Shown here in pieces: positions 9,003 to 16,927 of a stretch of 64,000 nucleotides of DNA (its first letter is position 1; every line of letters begins with the position of its first letter). Both the position numbers and the translations under genes were made by a program. This DNA comes from Labilibaculum manganireducens. Its GTDB lineage: Bacteria; Bacteroidota; Bacteroidia; Bacteroidales; Marinifilaceae. Under the pieces are notes generated by a model. That model was not told where the DNA came from, ran no database searches, and saw only the letters and a list, made by a program, of their open reading frames with translations. Where the stretch lies: assembly GCF_002843385.1 (NCBI RefSeq), contig NZ_MVDE01000017.1:54805-118804 (forward strand), read 5' to 3'.

Positions 9003-11348
9003 TTATTCGTATTTTAAACTTTTAATAGGGTTTTGGGTGGCTGACTTCCAGCTTTGATATCCTACTGTAATAATTGCTATCATTAACAACAGTATGAACA
9101 CTGCAAGAAATAGCCAGAACGGAAAATCAATTCTGAATGGGTAGTTGACAAACCATTGTTCCATTGCAAAATAGGTGATTGGCCATGAAATTAACGAGGC
9201 GATCACGATCCATTTACTAAAATCTTTGCTGAATATAATAATTAATTGCTGCATTGAAGCTCCCAATACTTTTCGCACTCCAATTTCTTTAGTGCGTTCT
9301 TCAGCATTAAATGAAGCCAAGCCAAATAATCCTAAACAGGATACAATAATTGCAAAAATAGAGGCATAAAGTAAAGTGCTAACTGTAGCTCTTTGGTTTT
9401 CATACATATTATTGTAATTATCATCCAAAAACTGATATATCAATGGAAAATCAGGATTGTATTTTGAACATATTCTTTCGATTTCATGCACTGCTTTCAT
9501 CGAATTTCCTTCAGCATATCTTATAAATAAGTAATTTGGATCGTGACACAAACGAAGCATGAATGGTTGTAATTTCCTGGTGTTTGGAGTACAATGATAA
9601 TCTTTTACAACACCAATAATTCTTAAATCTTCGCTGTTTGAATGAATCATCTTATCTAAAACAGATTCTTTAGAAATCATTTTTGCCAATTTTTCGTTAA
9701 TGATTACACAGCTTGAATCTGCTGCTGGGTTGTCAACATTGAAAGGTCTTCCTTTGATAAATTTGATTTTAAAAACATCGAAAAAATCAACATCAACGTA
9801 CGGATAAGTGATTAATGGGTGAAAGTTTGGATCTTTTCCTTCCCAGTTTTCGCCCCAGCCATTGGAAAAAACCGTGTATGGAATGTGTGAGCTATAGGAC
9901 ACATTTTCAATAAGATAACTGCTTGATAATTCGTTTTTTATGGTTTCTATTTTGTCCCTCATTTGTTGATTTACATTCACCGAAATAACATTGTCTTTAT
10001 TTAACCCAACATCCATATTGGCAAGATATTTGGTTTGAAGCACTATGGTTAAGGTAGAGATTAGTAGTGTAGAGGCTAATATGAATTGGATTACCACTAA
10101 TGTTCTTCTGAATCGATTACTGCCTTTGCCTCCCGAGAAGGTTCCTTTTAATACCATAATAGGATTGAAGGAAGACAAGTAGAAGGCCGGGTAGGCACCT
10201 GCGACTAATCCTGTGAAAATAGTTACAGCAAAAATAATTAACCAAAATTCAAGCGATGAATAGTCTATAACCAATTGCCTGCTCATTAATAAATTGAATT
10301 GTGGTAAGAATAAATGCGACAATATAATTGCAAAATTTGCAGCTACAATTGTGATAAGTAAGGATTCACCCATAAACTGTTTGATTAATTGAGTATAGGT
10401 AGCCCCAATTGCTTTTTTTAAACCAATTTCTTTCGCTCTTTTTGCGGCTCGAGCTGTTGAAAGATTCATAAAGTTGAAACAAGCAATGATGAGGATAAAA
10501 ATGGCAATCATGAAGAACATTTTCACCTGTGTTATTTTGGTTGGATTGCCATCCAGATTATACAAATGCACTTTGGTGATTGGGAATAAGAATGCATATT
10601 TTTCACTTTCCTTATCAACATGATCAATATAAAATTGGTCTAGCTTTTTATTCAGAGAGGTAATGTCAGTTCCTTTGGCGATTTTAGCATAACCAAAGTA
10701 ATTGTGTGAACTCCAATTTTCAGAATAAGGATTTTGTTTTCTCATCATCTCAAAAGGGATCAGAAAATCAAACTTTATGCTGGAATTACTTGGAATATTT
10801 TCAGTTACTGCTGTAATTACCAGTGGTTGTCTATTGTCAACATTTACGATTTTACCGATTGGATTTTCCTCCCCAAATATACGTTTTGCGGCTTTTTCTG
10901 ATATTATTAGCGAATTGATATCATTCAAACAGGTTTCCATATTTCCGTAAATCAATGGGAAATTAAATATTTTAAAGAAATCCGGGTCAGCGCTTTTAAT
11001 ATTTTCGTACTGCTTTTTACCTTTATATTCTACTAATAAATTTTCTCCCCAAGCATTATAATGAGTAGCATATTCTATTTCAGGATATTTTTCTTTGATT
11101 GCATCTATCAATGGAGTAGGTAAATTTGGCATTGCATTTTTTGTGCCATTCCAGGTTTGGTAGTTGGCCACCTGATATATCCTGTCAACTTCTTTATGAA
11201 AGTTGTTAAAGTTCAATTCATGGTTTACCCACAACAAGAGTAATATTGTACAAGCCATACCGATAGCGAGACCTGATATATTAATAAAACTATATCCTTT
11301 GTTGCGGATTAAATTTCGATAGGCAATTTTGAGGTTGTTAAAAAACAT
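9003..11348 (-). CDS. FtsX/MacB-type ABC transporter permease
   Basis: 781 residues in the large Bacteroidota FtsX-like layout. An N-terminal helix (about 20-42) carries GYSFINISGLAIGMAC. A MacB-type periplasmic domain follows, then three helices (about 280-390) with the coupling motif AKRAKEIGLKKAIGAT. Next are another helix (about 425-445), a second periplasmic domain, and three C-terminal helices with EERTKEIGVRKVLGAS. The two KEIGxxKxxGA motifs contact the ATPase. The family acts as a mechanotransmission exporter or lipoprotein/peptide pump; the substrate is not readable. It follows the ATPase gene with a 32-bp gap, under the same sigma-54 promoter. Confidence 0.92.
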   Translation of the reverse strand: MFFNNLKIAYRNLIRNKGYSFINISGLAIGMACTILLLLWVNHELNFNNFHKEVDRIYQVANYQTWNGTKNAMPNLPTPLIDAIKEKYPEIEYATHYNAWGENLLVEYKGKKQYENIKSADPDFFKIFNFPLIYGNMETCLNDINSLIISEKAAKRIFGEENPIGKIVNVDNRQPLVITAVTENIPSNSSIKFDFLIPFEMMRKQNPYSENWSSHNYFGYAKIAKGTDITSLNKKLDQFYIDHVDKESEKYAFLFPITKVHLYNLDGNPTKITQVKMFFMIAIFILIIACFNFMNLSTARAAKRAKEIGLKKAIGATYTQLIKQFMGESLLITIVAANFAIILSHLFLPQFNLLMSRQLVIDYSSLEFWLIIFAVTIFTGLVAGAYPAFYLSSFNPIMVLKGTFSGGKGSNRFRRTLVVIQFILASTLLISTLTIVLQTKYLANMDVGLNKDNVISVNVNQQMRDKIETIKNELSSSYLIENVSYSSHIPYTVFSNGWGENWEGKDPNFHPLITYPYVDVDFFDVFKIKFIKGRPFNVDNPAADSSCVIINEKLAKMISKESVLDKMIHSNSEDLRIIGVVKDYHCTPNTRKLQPFMLRLCHDPNYLFIRYAEGNSMKAVHEIERICSKYNPDFPLIYQFLDDNYNNMYENQRATVSTLLYASIFAIIVSCLGLFGLASFNAEERTKEIGVRKVLGASMQQLIIIFSKDFSKWIVIASLISWPITYFAMEQWFVNYPFRIDFPFWLFLAVFILLLMIAIITVGYQSWKSATQNPIKSLKYE

Positions 11349-11380
11349 GATATGGGTTTTAATATTTTGAATTGTCTAAA

Positions 11381-12094
11381 TTATAAAAAGGAAACGGCAT
11401 TGGCAGGCGTTGCTATTTTGGATTTGTTGTTTTCACTTACAATTTGTCCGTCGAATAATTGAATTATTCTGCTTGCCCTTTCTGCATCGGAGCTCGAATG
11501 CGTAACCATCACAATGGTTGTACCTTCATCATTAAGCTGTGAAAGCAAGTTCATAACTTCATTGCCGTTAGCAGAATCAAGATTTCCTGTGGGTTCATCA
11601 GCTAAAATTAGATTCGGATTAGCAACTACAGCTCTTGCGATGGCAACCCTTTGCTGTTGTCCGCCAGATAATTGCTGAGGGAAATGCTTGCTTCTATTTT
11701 CGATCTGAACTCGTTTCAAAACTTCATTTACTTTTAATTTTCTCTCAACAGCAGGCACTTTTTGGTAAATCAATGGAAGTTCTACATTTTCATAAACGCT
11801 TAATTCATCGATTAAATTAAAACTTTGAAAAACGAATCCAATATTTTCTTTCCTTAGTTTCGTTCTTTGTTTTTCTGAGTAGTGAGATACTTCATTCTCA
11901 ATGAATCTAAAATTGCCTTGACTTGGGTTGTCCAATAATCCAATAATGTTTAATAGTGTTGATTTTCCACAACCAGATGGCCCCATTATGGCAACAAATT
12001 CACCTTTTTTTATTTCTAAATTCACATTTGAAAGAGCCGAAGTTTCTACTTCTTCGGTTCTGAATGTTTTACATAGATTTTCAGTTTTTATCAT
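11381..12094 (-). CDS. ABC transporter ATPase, MacB/LolD type
   Basis: 237 residues with Walker A GPSGCGKST (about 38-46), Q-loop VFQSFNL, signature LSGGQQQRVAIARA, Walker B LILADEPT, D-loop and switch His (MVTHSS). The length and the signature match the MacB/LolD/FtsE-like group that energises FtsX-type permeases. It is the first gene of the ABC unit. Its start codon lies 33 bp downstream of the edge of a -24/-12 sigma-54 promoter, and the gene is divergent from an NtrC-type activator, which implies inducible expression. Confidence 0.93.
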   Translation of the reverse strand: MIKTENLCKTFRTEEVETSALSNVNLEIKKGEFVAIMGPSGCGKSTLLNIIGLLDNPSQGNFRFIENEVSHYSEKQRTKLRKENIGFVFQSFNLIDELSVYENVELPLIYQKVPAVERKLKVNEVLKRVQIENRSKHFPQQLSGGQQQRVAIARAVVANPNLILADEPTGNLDSANGNEVMNLLSQLNDEGTTIVMVTHSSSDAERASRIIQLFDGQIVSENNKSKIATPANAVSFL

Positions 12095-12127
12095 GGCTTT
12101 GTGTTTTTAATAATTATTGATGCTGGA

Positions 12128-12144
12128 AGCTATTTTTGTACCAA
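12128..12144 (-). promoter_or_regulatory. Sigma-54 (-24/-12) promoter for the ABC transporter genes
   Basis: On the minus strand the sequence reads TTGGTACAAAAATAGCT, against the sigma-54 consensus TTGGCACGNNNNTTGCT. The invariant GG and GC are present with exactly 10 nt between them, and most flanking positions agree. A start site about 12 nt past the GC falls near 12118, giving a 5' leader of roughly 24 nt before the ATPase ATG at 12094. The sigma-54 activator encoded divergently makes the assignment coherent. A palindromic activator site could not be fixed. Confidence 0.7.
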
Positions 12145-12260
12145 TATTCGTAATTGTCTAATGATGAGGTTTGTGTGATTGTTCGTGGTCGTTGTTAAGG
12201 TTTCAAAGTGTCACAAAATCATCCAAGAGATGTATCAGAATGGAACAATTGGTTTTTTAG

Positions 12261-12289
12261 TTGATCAATTTGATTTACTTTTAAATTTG
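12261..12289 (+). promoter_or_regulatory. Bacteroidota-type promoter of the NtrC-like regulator
   Basis: TTG at 12261-12263 and TAAATTTG at 12282-12289 with an 18-nt spacer match the primary-sigma promoter form of the phylum (TTG, 17-21 nt, TAnnTTTG). The ATG follows at 12320, so the leader is short. Confidence 0.7.
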
Positions 12290-12319
12290 TAAAAACGAAA
12301 GAGTAAATCTTTTTGAAAA

Positions 12320-13693
12320 ATGAAAAAAGCAGGTAACGTATTAATTGTTGATGATAACAAGAGTGTTTTGGAATCTCTTCAATTGTTTTTGAAACGAAAA
12401 TTCGATGAGGTGATTATTTGCAGCAATCCGAATCGAATCCCCAATCTACTTTCCTGTCATAAATTTGATGTTGTACTTCTTGATATGAATTTTTCAACAG
12501 GTATTAACAATGGGAATGAAGGCTTGTTTTGGTTGAAGGAGATATTGAAGATTGATTCGACTTTGGTAGTAATACTTTTTACAGCTTATGCCGAAGTTAA
12601 TCTGGCAGTGAATGCAATGAAAGACGGAGCTGCTGATTTTATTTTGAAACCTTGGGATAATAAAAAACTATTTGCAACACTTAAAAGTGGTGTGGAATTG
12701 CACCAAACAAGGCAAAAAGTTGAAAGTTTAGAAAATCAAAAACAGTTTTTGGAACAAGATTTAAATCAGAGTTTCGAGAAAATAATTGGTGATTCTGAAG
12801 CCATGAAACCTATTTTTGAAACAATTAGAAAGGTAGCAAATACAGATGCTAACGTTCTTATTCTTGGTGAAAATGGTACAGGAAAAGAATTGGTTGCCAG
12901 AGAACTTCATTTGAAGTCTGCCCGGAGAAATGAAATTTTTATGGGGGTGGATTTGGGCTCCTTAAGTGAATCAATTTTTGAGAGTGAATTGTTTGGTCAT
13001 GTAAAAGGTGCTTTTACCGATGCAAAGGAAAATCGACAAGGACGTTTTCAAACTGCCTCAGGTGGAAGTCTGTTTTTAGATGAAATAGGAAATTTATCGT
13101 CAGCCATGCAGGCAAAACTATTGGCTGTATTGCAAAACAGAAAAGTTACTCCTTTAGGATCAAACAGAGAAGATCATGTTGATATTCGCCTGATTTGTGC
13201 AACCAATCAAAATGTTCAGGAAATGATAATTGCAGGAAATTTTAGAGAAGATTTGTTGTATCGTATTAATACCATACAGATTGAGCTGCCACCTCTTCGT
13301 AATCGGGGGAATGATATCATTACAATTGCAGAACACTTTTTACAACGCTATGCTGATAAATATGGAAAATCAGAGTTGAAGCTAAGACCTGAAACGAAAG
13401 ATAAATTACTAAACTATTTATGGCCGGGAAATATTCGTGAACTCCGGCATTGCATGGAACGGGCTGTTATTTTAAATGATAAGGGAGAATTGAGTCCGGA
13501 AGATTTTCTTTTGGAAACACAAAATTCAGGTATTGAGCTAGGAGACAGCCCTATAAGTTTGGATGAAGCTGAAAGATTAATCATTGTAAATTCAATAAAA
13601 AGGAATCGCGGAAACATTAGCAGTGTCGCTAAAGAATTGAATATTGGCCGGCAGACATTGTATCGTAAAATTGAGAAATACAATATTTCTTAA
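12320..13693 (+). CDS. NtrC-family sigma-54-dependent response regulator
   Basis: 457 residues. The receiver domain occupies 1-125 (IVDDNKSV, phosphoacceptor in VVLLDMNF, DFILKPW). The AAA+ domain is about 155-385, with Walker A GENGTGKE, the sigma-54 contact loop ESELFGHVKGAFTDA and Walker B SLFLDEIGNL. A Fis-type helix-turn-helix is at the C-terminus (NISSVAKELNIGRQTLYRKI). It activates sigma-54 RNA polymerase after phosphorylation. The kinase gene follows after 10 bp. The likely target is the divergent ABC transporter, whose start region carries a -24/-12 promoter. It probably does not depend on sigma-54 itself, since a primary-type promoter precedes it. Confidence 0.95.
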   Translation: MKKAGNVLIVDDNKSVLESLQLFLKRKFDEVIICSNPNRIPNLLSCHKFDVVLLDMNFSTGINNGNEGLFWLKEILKIDSTLVVILFTAYAEVNLAVNAMKDGAADFILKPWDNKKLFATLKSGVELHQTRQKVESLENQKQFLEQDLNQSFEKIIGDSEAMKPIFETIRKVANTDANVLILGENGTGKELVARELHLKSARRNEIFMGVDLGSLSESIFESELFGHVKGAFTDAKENRQGRFQTASGGSLFLDEIGNLSSAMQAKLLAVLQNRKVTPLGSNREDHVDIRLICATNQNVQEMIIAGNFREDLLYRINTIQIELPPLRNRGNDIITIAEHFLQRYADKYGKSELKLRPETKDKLLNYLWPGNIRELRHCMERAVILNDKGELSPEDFLLETQNSGIELGDSPISLDEAERLIIVNSIKRNRGNISSVAKELNIGRQTLYRKIEKYNIS

Positions 13694-13703
13694 AATCTAA
13701 AAT

Positions 13704-15062
13704 ATGATTTATCCAAAATTAACGATAGTAATAATTGTTCGGGTATTTGCTTTACTGGTTAACTGTATTTTTTTGGCTTTGGCTTGGGTGTACTATAATG
13801 ATGTACTTGTAATTGCGAATTTACTAATCATTTTAAGTATTCAGATTTATTTCTTTATCCGAAAGTTAAATGCTGTAAATCAGGATTTAGAAAATTTTTT
13901 TAAAGCAATTCGAAATAATGATACCAGTATTAAATTTCAAAACAGGAGATCAAACTTAGGTTATAATCAATTATTCACTCAATTCGATCTGATTAATAAA
14001 AGCATACAAAATATTAAAATTGAGAATGAAAACAGAAATCAATATTTCAAAGTATTGGTAGAGCATGTAGGAGTTGGATTGGTTTCTTTCAACGAAAAAG
14101 GAAAGGTGTTTTTATTTAATGGAGCAGCAAAGGAAATATTTAATAAGACTAATTTATTTCATATCCAGCATTTGGATAGAATTCAGGAAGGAATTTCGGG
14201 TTTGATATTAAATTTAGAGCCATCTGAACAAAAATTGATTTCTCTTTACCGAAATTATGAAATGATTCAGCTTTCTGTGAAAGCAACTAAATTGAAAATG
14301 TCCGGTCAAAACTTAACGCTCGTATCTTTTCAAAATATTAAAAATGAGTTGGATGATAAAGAGTTAGACTCATGGCAGAAATTAATTAGAATCCTAACTC
14401 ATGAAATTATGAATTCTATCAGTCCGGTAAGTTCATCTCTTTCTACTTTAATTGATTTCTACCGAGATGATGATACAAATGAGCTGATTTCCAATAATGA
14501 GGTTGATGCAGAGATGATATCAGATACAGTTAGCGGACTGAAAATTATCGATGAACGAATTAAAGGTTTGTTGGATTTTGTTCATCGGTTTAGAGATATT
14601 GCTATAATTCCAAAGCCAAATATTCAACGAATTGATATTCTGGAACGAATCGTAAAGATTTCTAATTTATTTTCTGAAAAGTTTAAAAGTTCAGACATTA
14701 AATTCGATCTGATTTGCAGGGAAAAGAAAGTTGTTTTAAATGTAGATCCTGTTTTATTAGATCAGGTTATTATTAATTTACTGACAAATTCTATTCAGGC
14801 ATTTCAAGGAATTGAGGATAGGAGGATAATTCTTCGCATTGGCAGAAATGAAGAAGACAGGAGTTTTATCGAAGTTGAAGATAATGGATGTGGAATCGAA
14901 AAAGATCTTCAAGAAGAGATTTTTGTTCCTTTTTTCACCACAAAAGAGAATGGCTCTGGTGTTGGTTTAAGTCTTTCAAGACAGTTGATGAGACTTCATG
15001 GAGGTACTATTTCTTTTAAATCAATGCCAAATAAACAAACTCTGTTTAGATTGCAATTTTAA
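13704..15062 (+). CDS. NtrY/AtoS-like sensor histidine kinase
   Basis: 452 residues. Two N-terminal helices (about 8-28 and 32-52) are joined by a very short loop, so there is hardly any extracytoplasmic sensor. A PAS-like domain follows at about 110-215 (HVGVGLVSFNEKGKVFLFN). HisKA has LTHEIMNSISPVSS (His about 233). HATPase has DNGCGIE and FFTTKENGSGVGLSLSRQL. The kinase core is of the type paired with NtrC-family regulators. The lack of a periplasmic domain suggests sensing within or near the membrane, possibly of the ABC transporter state (inference). Confidence 0.93.
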   Translation: MIYPKLTIVIIVRVFALLVNCIFLALAWVYYNDVLVIANLLIILSIQIYFFIRKLNAVNQDLENFFKAIRNNDTSIKFQNRRSNLGYNQLFTQFDLINKSIQNIKIENENRNQYFKVLVEHVGVGLVSFNEKGKVFLFNGAAKEIFNKTNLFHIQHLDRIQEGISGLILNLEPSEQKLISLYRNYEMIQLSVKATKLKMSGQNLTLVSFQNIKNELDDKELDSWQKLIRILTHEIMNSISPVSSSLSTLIDFYRDDDTNELISNNEVDAEMISDTVSGLKIIDERIKGLLDFVHRFRDIAIIPKPNIQRIDILERIVKISNLFSEKFKSSDIKFDLICREKKVVLNVDPVLLDQVIINLLTNSIQAFQGIEDRRIILRIGRNEEDRSFIEVEDNGCGIEKDLQEEIFVPFFTTKENGSGVGLSLSRQLMRLHGGTISFKSMPNKQTLFRLQF

Positions 15063-15089
15063 ATAATTGTTAAAAATCAATAAAGTATA

Positions 15090-15118
15090 TTGGATGAAAC
15101 AATTATTTTATATATTTG
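15090..15118 (+). promoter_or_regulatory. Promoter of the TetR regulator gene
   Basis: TTG at 15090-15092 and TATATTTG at 15111-15118 are separated by 18 nt. The ATG is at 15146. The candidate TetR operator lies between the -7 element and the start codon. Confidence 0.75.
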
Positions 15119-15125
15119 CACTCAA

Positions 15126-15142
15126 AATACTAAAATAGTTCA
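15126..15142. promoter_or_regulatory. Candidate TetR operator O1
   Basis: AATACTAAAATAGTTCA shares the block AAAATAGTTCA with O2 in front of the efflux adaptor gene. The left half-site is less perfect than in O2. It covers the expected transcription start of the regulator, fitting autorepression. Confidence 0.5.
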
Positions 15143-15145
15143 TTT

Positions 15146-15724
15146 ATGGCAAAATCAGATAAGGTTGAGATTCAGGAGAGGGTTACTAAGGTAGCGATGG
15201 ATATGATGCTGAAATTTGGACTTAAAGGTTTGAATATGGTTGAATTAGCCCGGGAGTGTGGGCTGGCAAAAGCCACTCTTTATAAAATTATTGGAACAAA
15301 AGAAGATTTGGTAAGAGAAATTGCTTTTGAAATATTCAATGTGAATATGATTAAAATTTTAGAGCCTTATAAATCGAATAATGATCCTGCAAAGGCAACA
15401 CAGGAGTTTTTAGATAACTATTTGAGCTATGCTATTGCTGGACAGAAGGTTCTAATACAACAGATTTATAAAGAATATCCTTTGATTGAGAAAGATGTTG
15501 ATGAAAAATATGAAGATGAAATAAACATTGTTTATGCTAAATATACTGAATGGCAGGAACAGGGCTTAATTCGTCAGGATATTAATGTTGAGTATTGTAT
15601 TGATGCATTAGAAAGTCTGAATGATATTTATATTACAAGGCATTACTCTGAAGAAGAAACGATTAATAGATTACGTGCAGCTTTTCGATGTATGATTATG
15701 GGAATGGGAATTTCTTTAAAGTAG
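15146..15724 (+). CDS. TetR-family transcriptional regulator
   Basis: 192 residues. The N-terminal helix-turn-helix (LNMVELARECGLAKATLYKI, about 30-50) is followed by KEDLVREI, the canonical TetR start of the ligand domain. The remaining 140 residues are helical and variable, as expected for a ligand pocket. It directly precedes, on the same strand, an RND efflux triad, and a shared sequence block lies in front of both its own gene and the adaptor gene, so it is most likely the local repressor. Confidence 0.92.
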   Translation: MAKSDKVEIQERVTKVAMDMMLKFGLKGLNMVELARECGLAKATLYKIIGTKEDLVREIAFEIFNVNMIKILEPYKSNNDPAKATQEFLDNYLSYAIAGQKVLIQQIYKEYPLIEKDVDEKYEDEINIVYAKYTEWQEQGLIRQDINVEYCIDALESLNDIYITRHYSEEETINRLRAAFRCMIMGMGISLK

Positions 15725-15820
15725 AAAATAAAACAAATAGTCTTTTTGGAAATAGTATAGAGTGTGTAAAACTGTTGAGGTAGATATGCTTCAATATTTT
15801 TTTGATAAAAATGAACCTAA

Positions 15821-15837
15821 TGAACGAAAATAGTTCA
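15821..15837. promoter_or_regulatory. Candidate TetR operator O2
   Basis: TGAACGAAAATAGTTCA is an inverted repeat (TGAAC / GTTCA) around a 7-nt centre, placed 11 bp before the adaptor start codon. A possible promoter (TTG 15775-15777, TA 15795-15796, TTTG 15801-15804; the -7 spacing is 2 nt too long) lies just upstream, so binding here would block transcription. Confidence 0.5.
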
Positions 15838-15847
15838 AAGAAATAAA

Positions 15848-16927
15848 ATGAAAATGATGAAACTAATGAAAATGGTGATTCTTACTACAATTTTGTCAGT
15901 TGGAATTTTTGCTTGCAAAAAACAAGAGGAATCCAAAACGGAGATTATTCAGCCAGTTAAGGTGTATAAAGTAAGTGATAACCCCAATGGCATTTCAGTT
16001 AAGGTTTTTACAGGTTTGGTTAAAGAATCCAGAGAAGTGAAATTAGCCTTTCAGATTCCGGGTCCTCTTGTAAATTTGAATGTAAACGAGGGACAGTTTG
16101 TTAGTAAAGGTGACGTTGTAGCAGCCTTAAATGAACGTGATTATCTGGTGCAATTGGAATCGGCGAATGCTAATTTTGAAAATGCAAAATTACAAGCAGA
16201 AAGATATACTGCTTTGTACGAGAAGAAAAGTACATCAAAAAGTACGTATGATCAAATCCAAGCAGTATATAAATTGGCAAAAGCACAAAAAGAAGCTGCA
16301 GAGAATGCTTTAAAAGATACAAAAATTTACGCGCCATTTTCAGGATACGTACAAGCTATGTATGTTGAAAATTTTGAAAAAATTGGTGCAGGTCAGCCTA
16401 TTGTTTCCCTTTTGGATTTAAATAATTTAGAAGTAACAGCCGCTTTAAGTGAAAATGATTTTCTTCAACATAAATTATTTACCGAATTCAGTGCGAATTT
16501 TGAAAACTTTCCAAATATTGATTTTAATCTGAAATTAATTGAAATTGAAAGAAAGCCAAACGGTGATAATTTTTTTAGAATGAGATTGAAAATCGATACT
16601 CAGAATAAACAAATTGTTCCGGGAATGGTTGCAAGTATTACCGCAAAATTAAAATCGACAACTATTACAGGTTGTAAAGTGCCGGTAGAATCTGTTTTTA
16701 GTAAAGAGGGAAAATCGTATGTGTGGGTTTACAATGAGAGCACGAATTGTGTAAAAAGAAAAGAGGTGCAGATGAAAGGTTTTGATTCTATGGGAATGAT
16801 TAACATCACTAAAGGTATTTCAAGCGGAGATTTGATTGTGTCGGCTGGTATTAATAGTCTTCGCGAAGGTCAAAAAGTAAAGCAATTACTTCAAAAGTCA
16901 AACTCTAATATCGGAGGTCAGTTATGA
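15848..16927 (+). CDS. RND efflux periplasmic adaptor (membrane fusion protein), lipoprotein
   Basis: 359 residues. A lipoprotein signal ends at GIFAC (Cys about 25); several in-frame ATGs lie within the first 11 codons and the first is used here. Barrel-sandwich halves show as GPLVNLNVNEGQFVSKGDVVAAL and TKIYAPFSGYVQAMYVENFEKI, flanking a short helical hairpin, then beta-barrel and membrane-proximal domains. It joins the inner-membrane RND pump to the TolC-like channel. It overlaps the pump gene by 4 bp, so the two are translationally coupled. Confidence 0.94.
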   Translation: MKMMKLMKMVILTTILSVGIFACKKQEESKTEIIQPVKVYKVSDNPNGISVKVFTGLVKESREVKLAFQIPGPLVNLNVNEGQFVSKGDVVAALNERDYLVQLESANANFENAKLQAERYTALYEKKSTSKSTYDQIQAVYKLAKAQKEAAENALKDTKIYAPFSGYVQAMYVENFEKIGAGQPIVSLLDLNNLEVTAALSENDFLQHKLFTEFSANFENFPNIDFNLKLIEIERKPNGDNFFRMRLKIDTQNKQIVPGMVASITAKLKSTTITGCKVPVESVFSKEGKSYVWVYNESTNCVKRKEVQMKGFDSMGMINITKGISSGDLIVSAGINSLREGQKVKQLLQKSNSNIGGQL

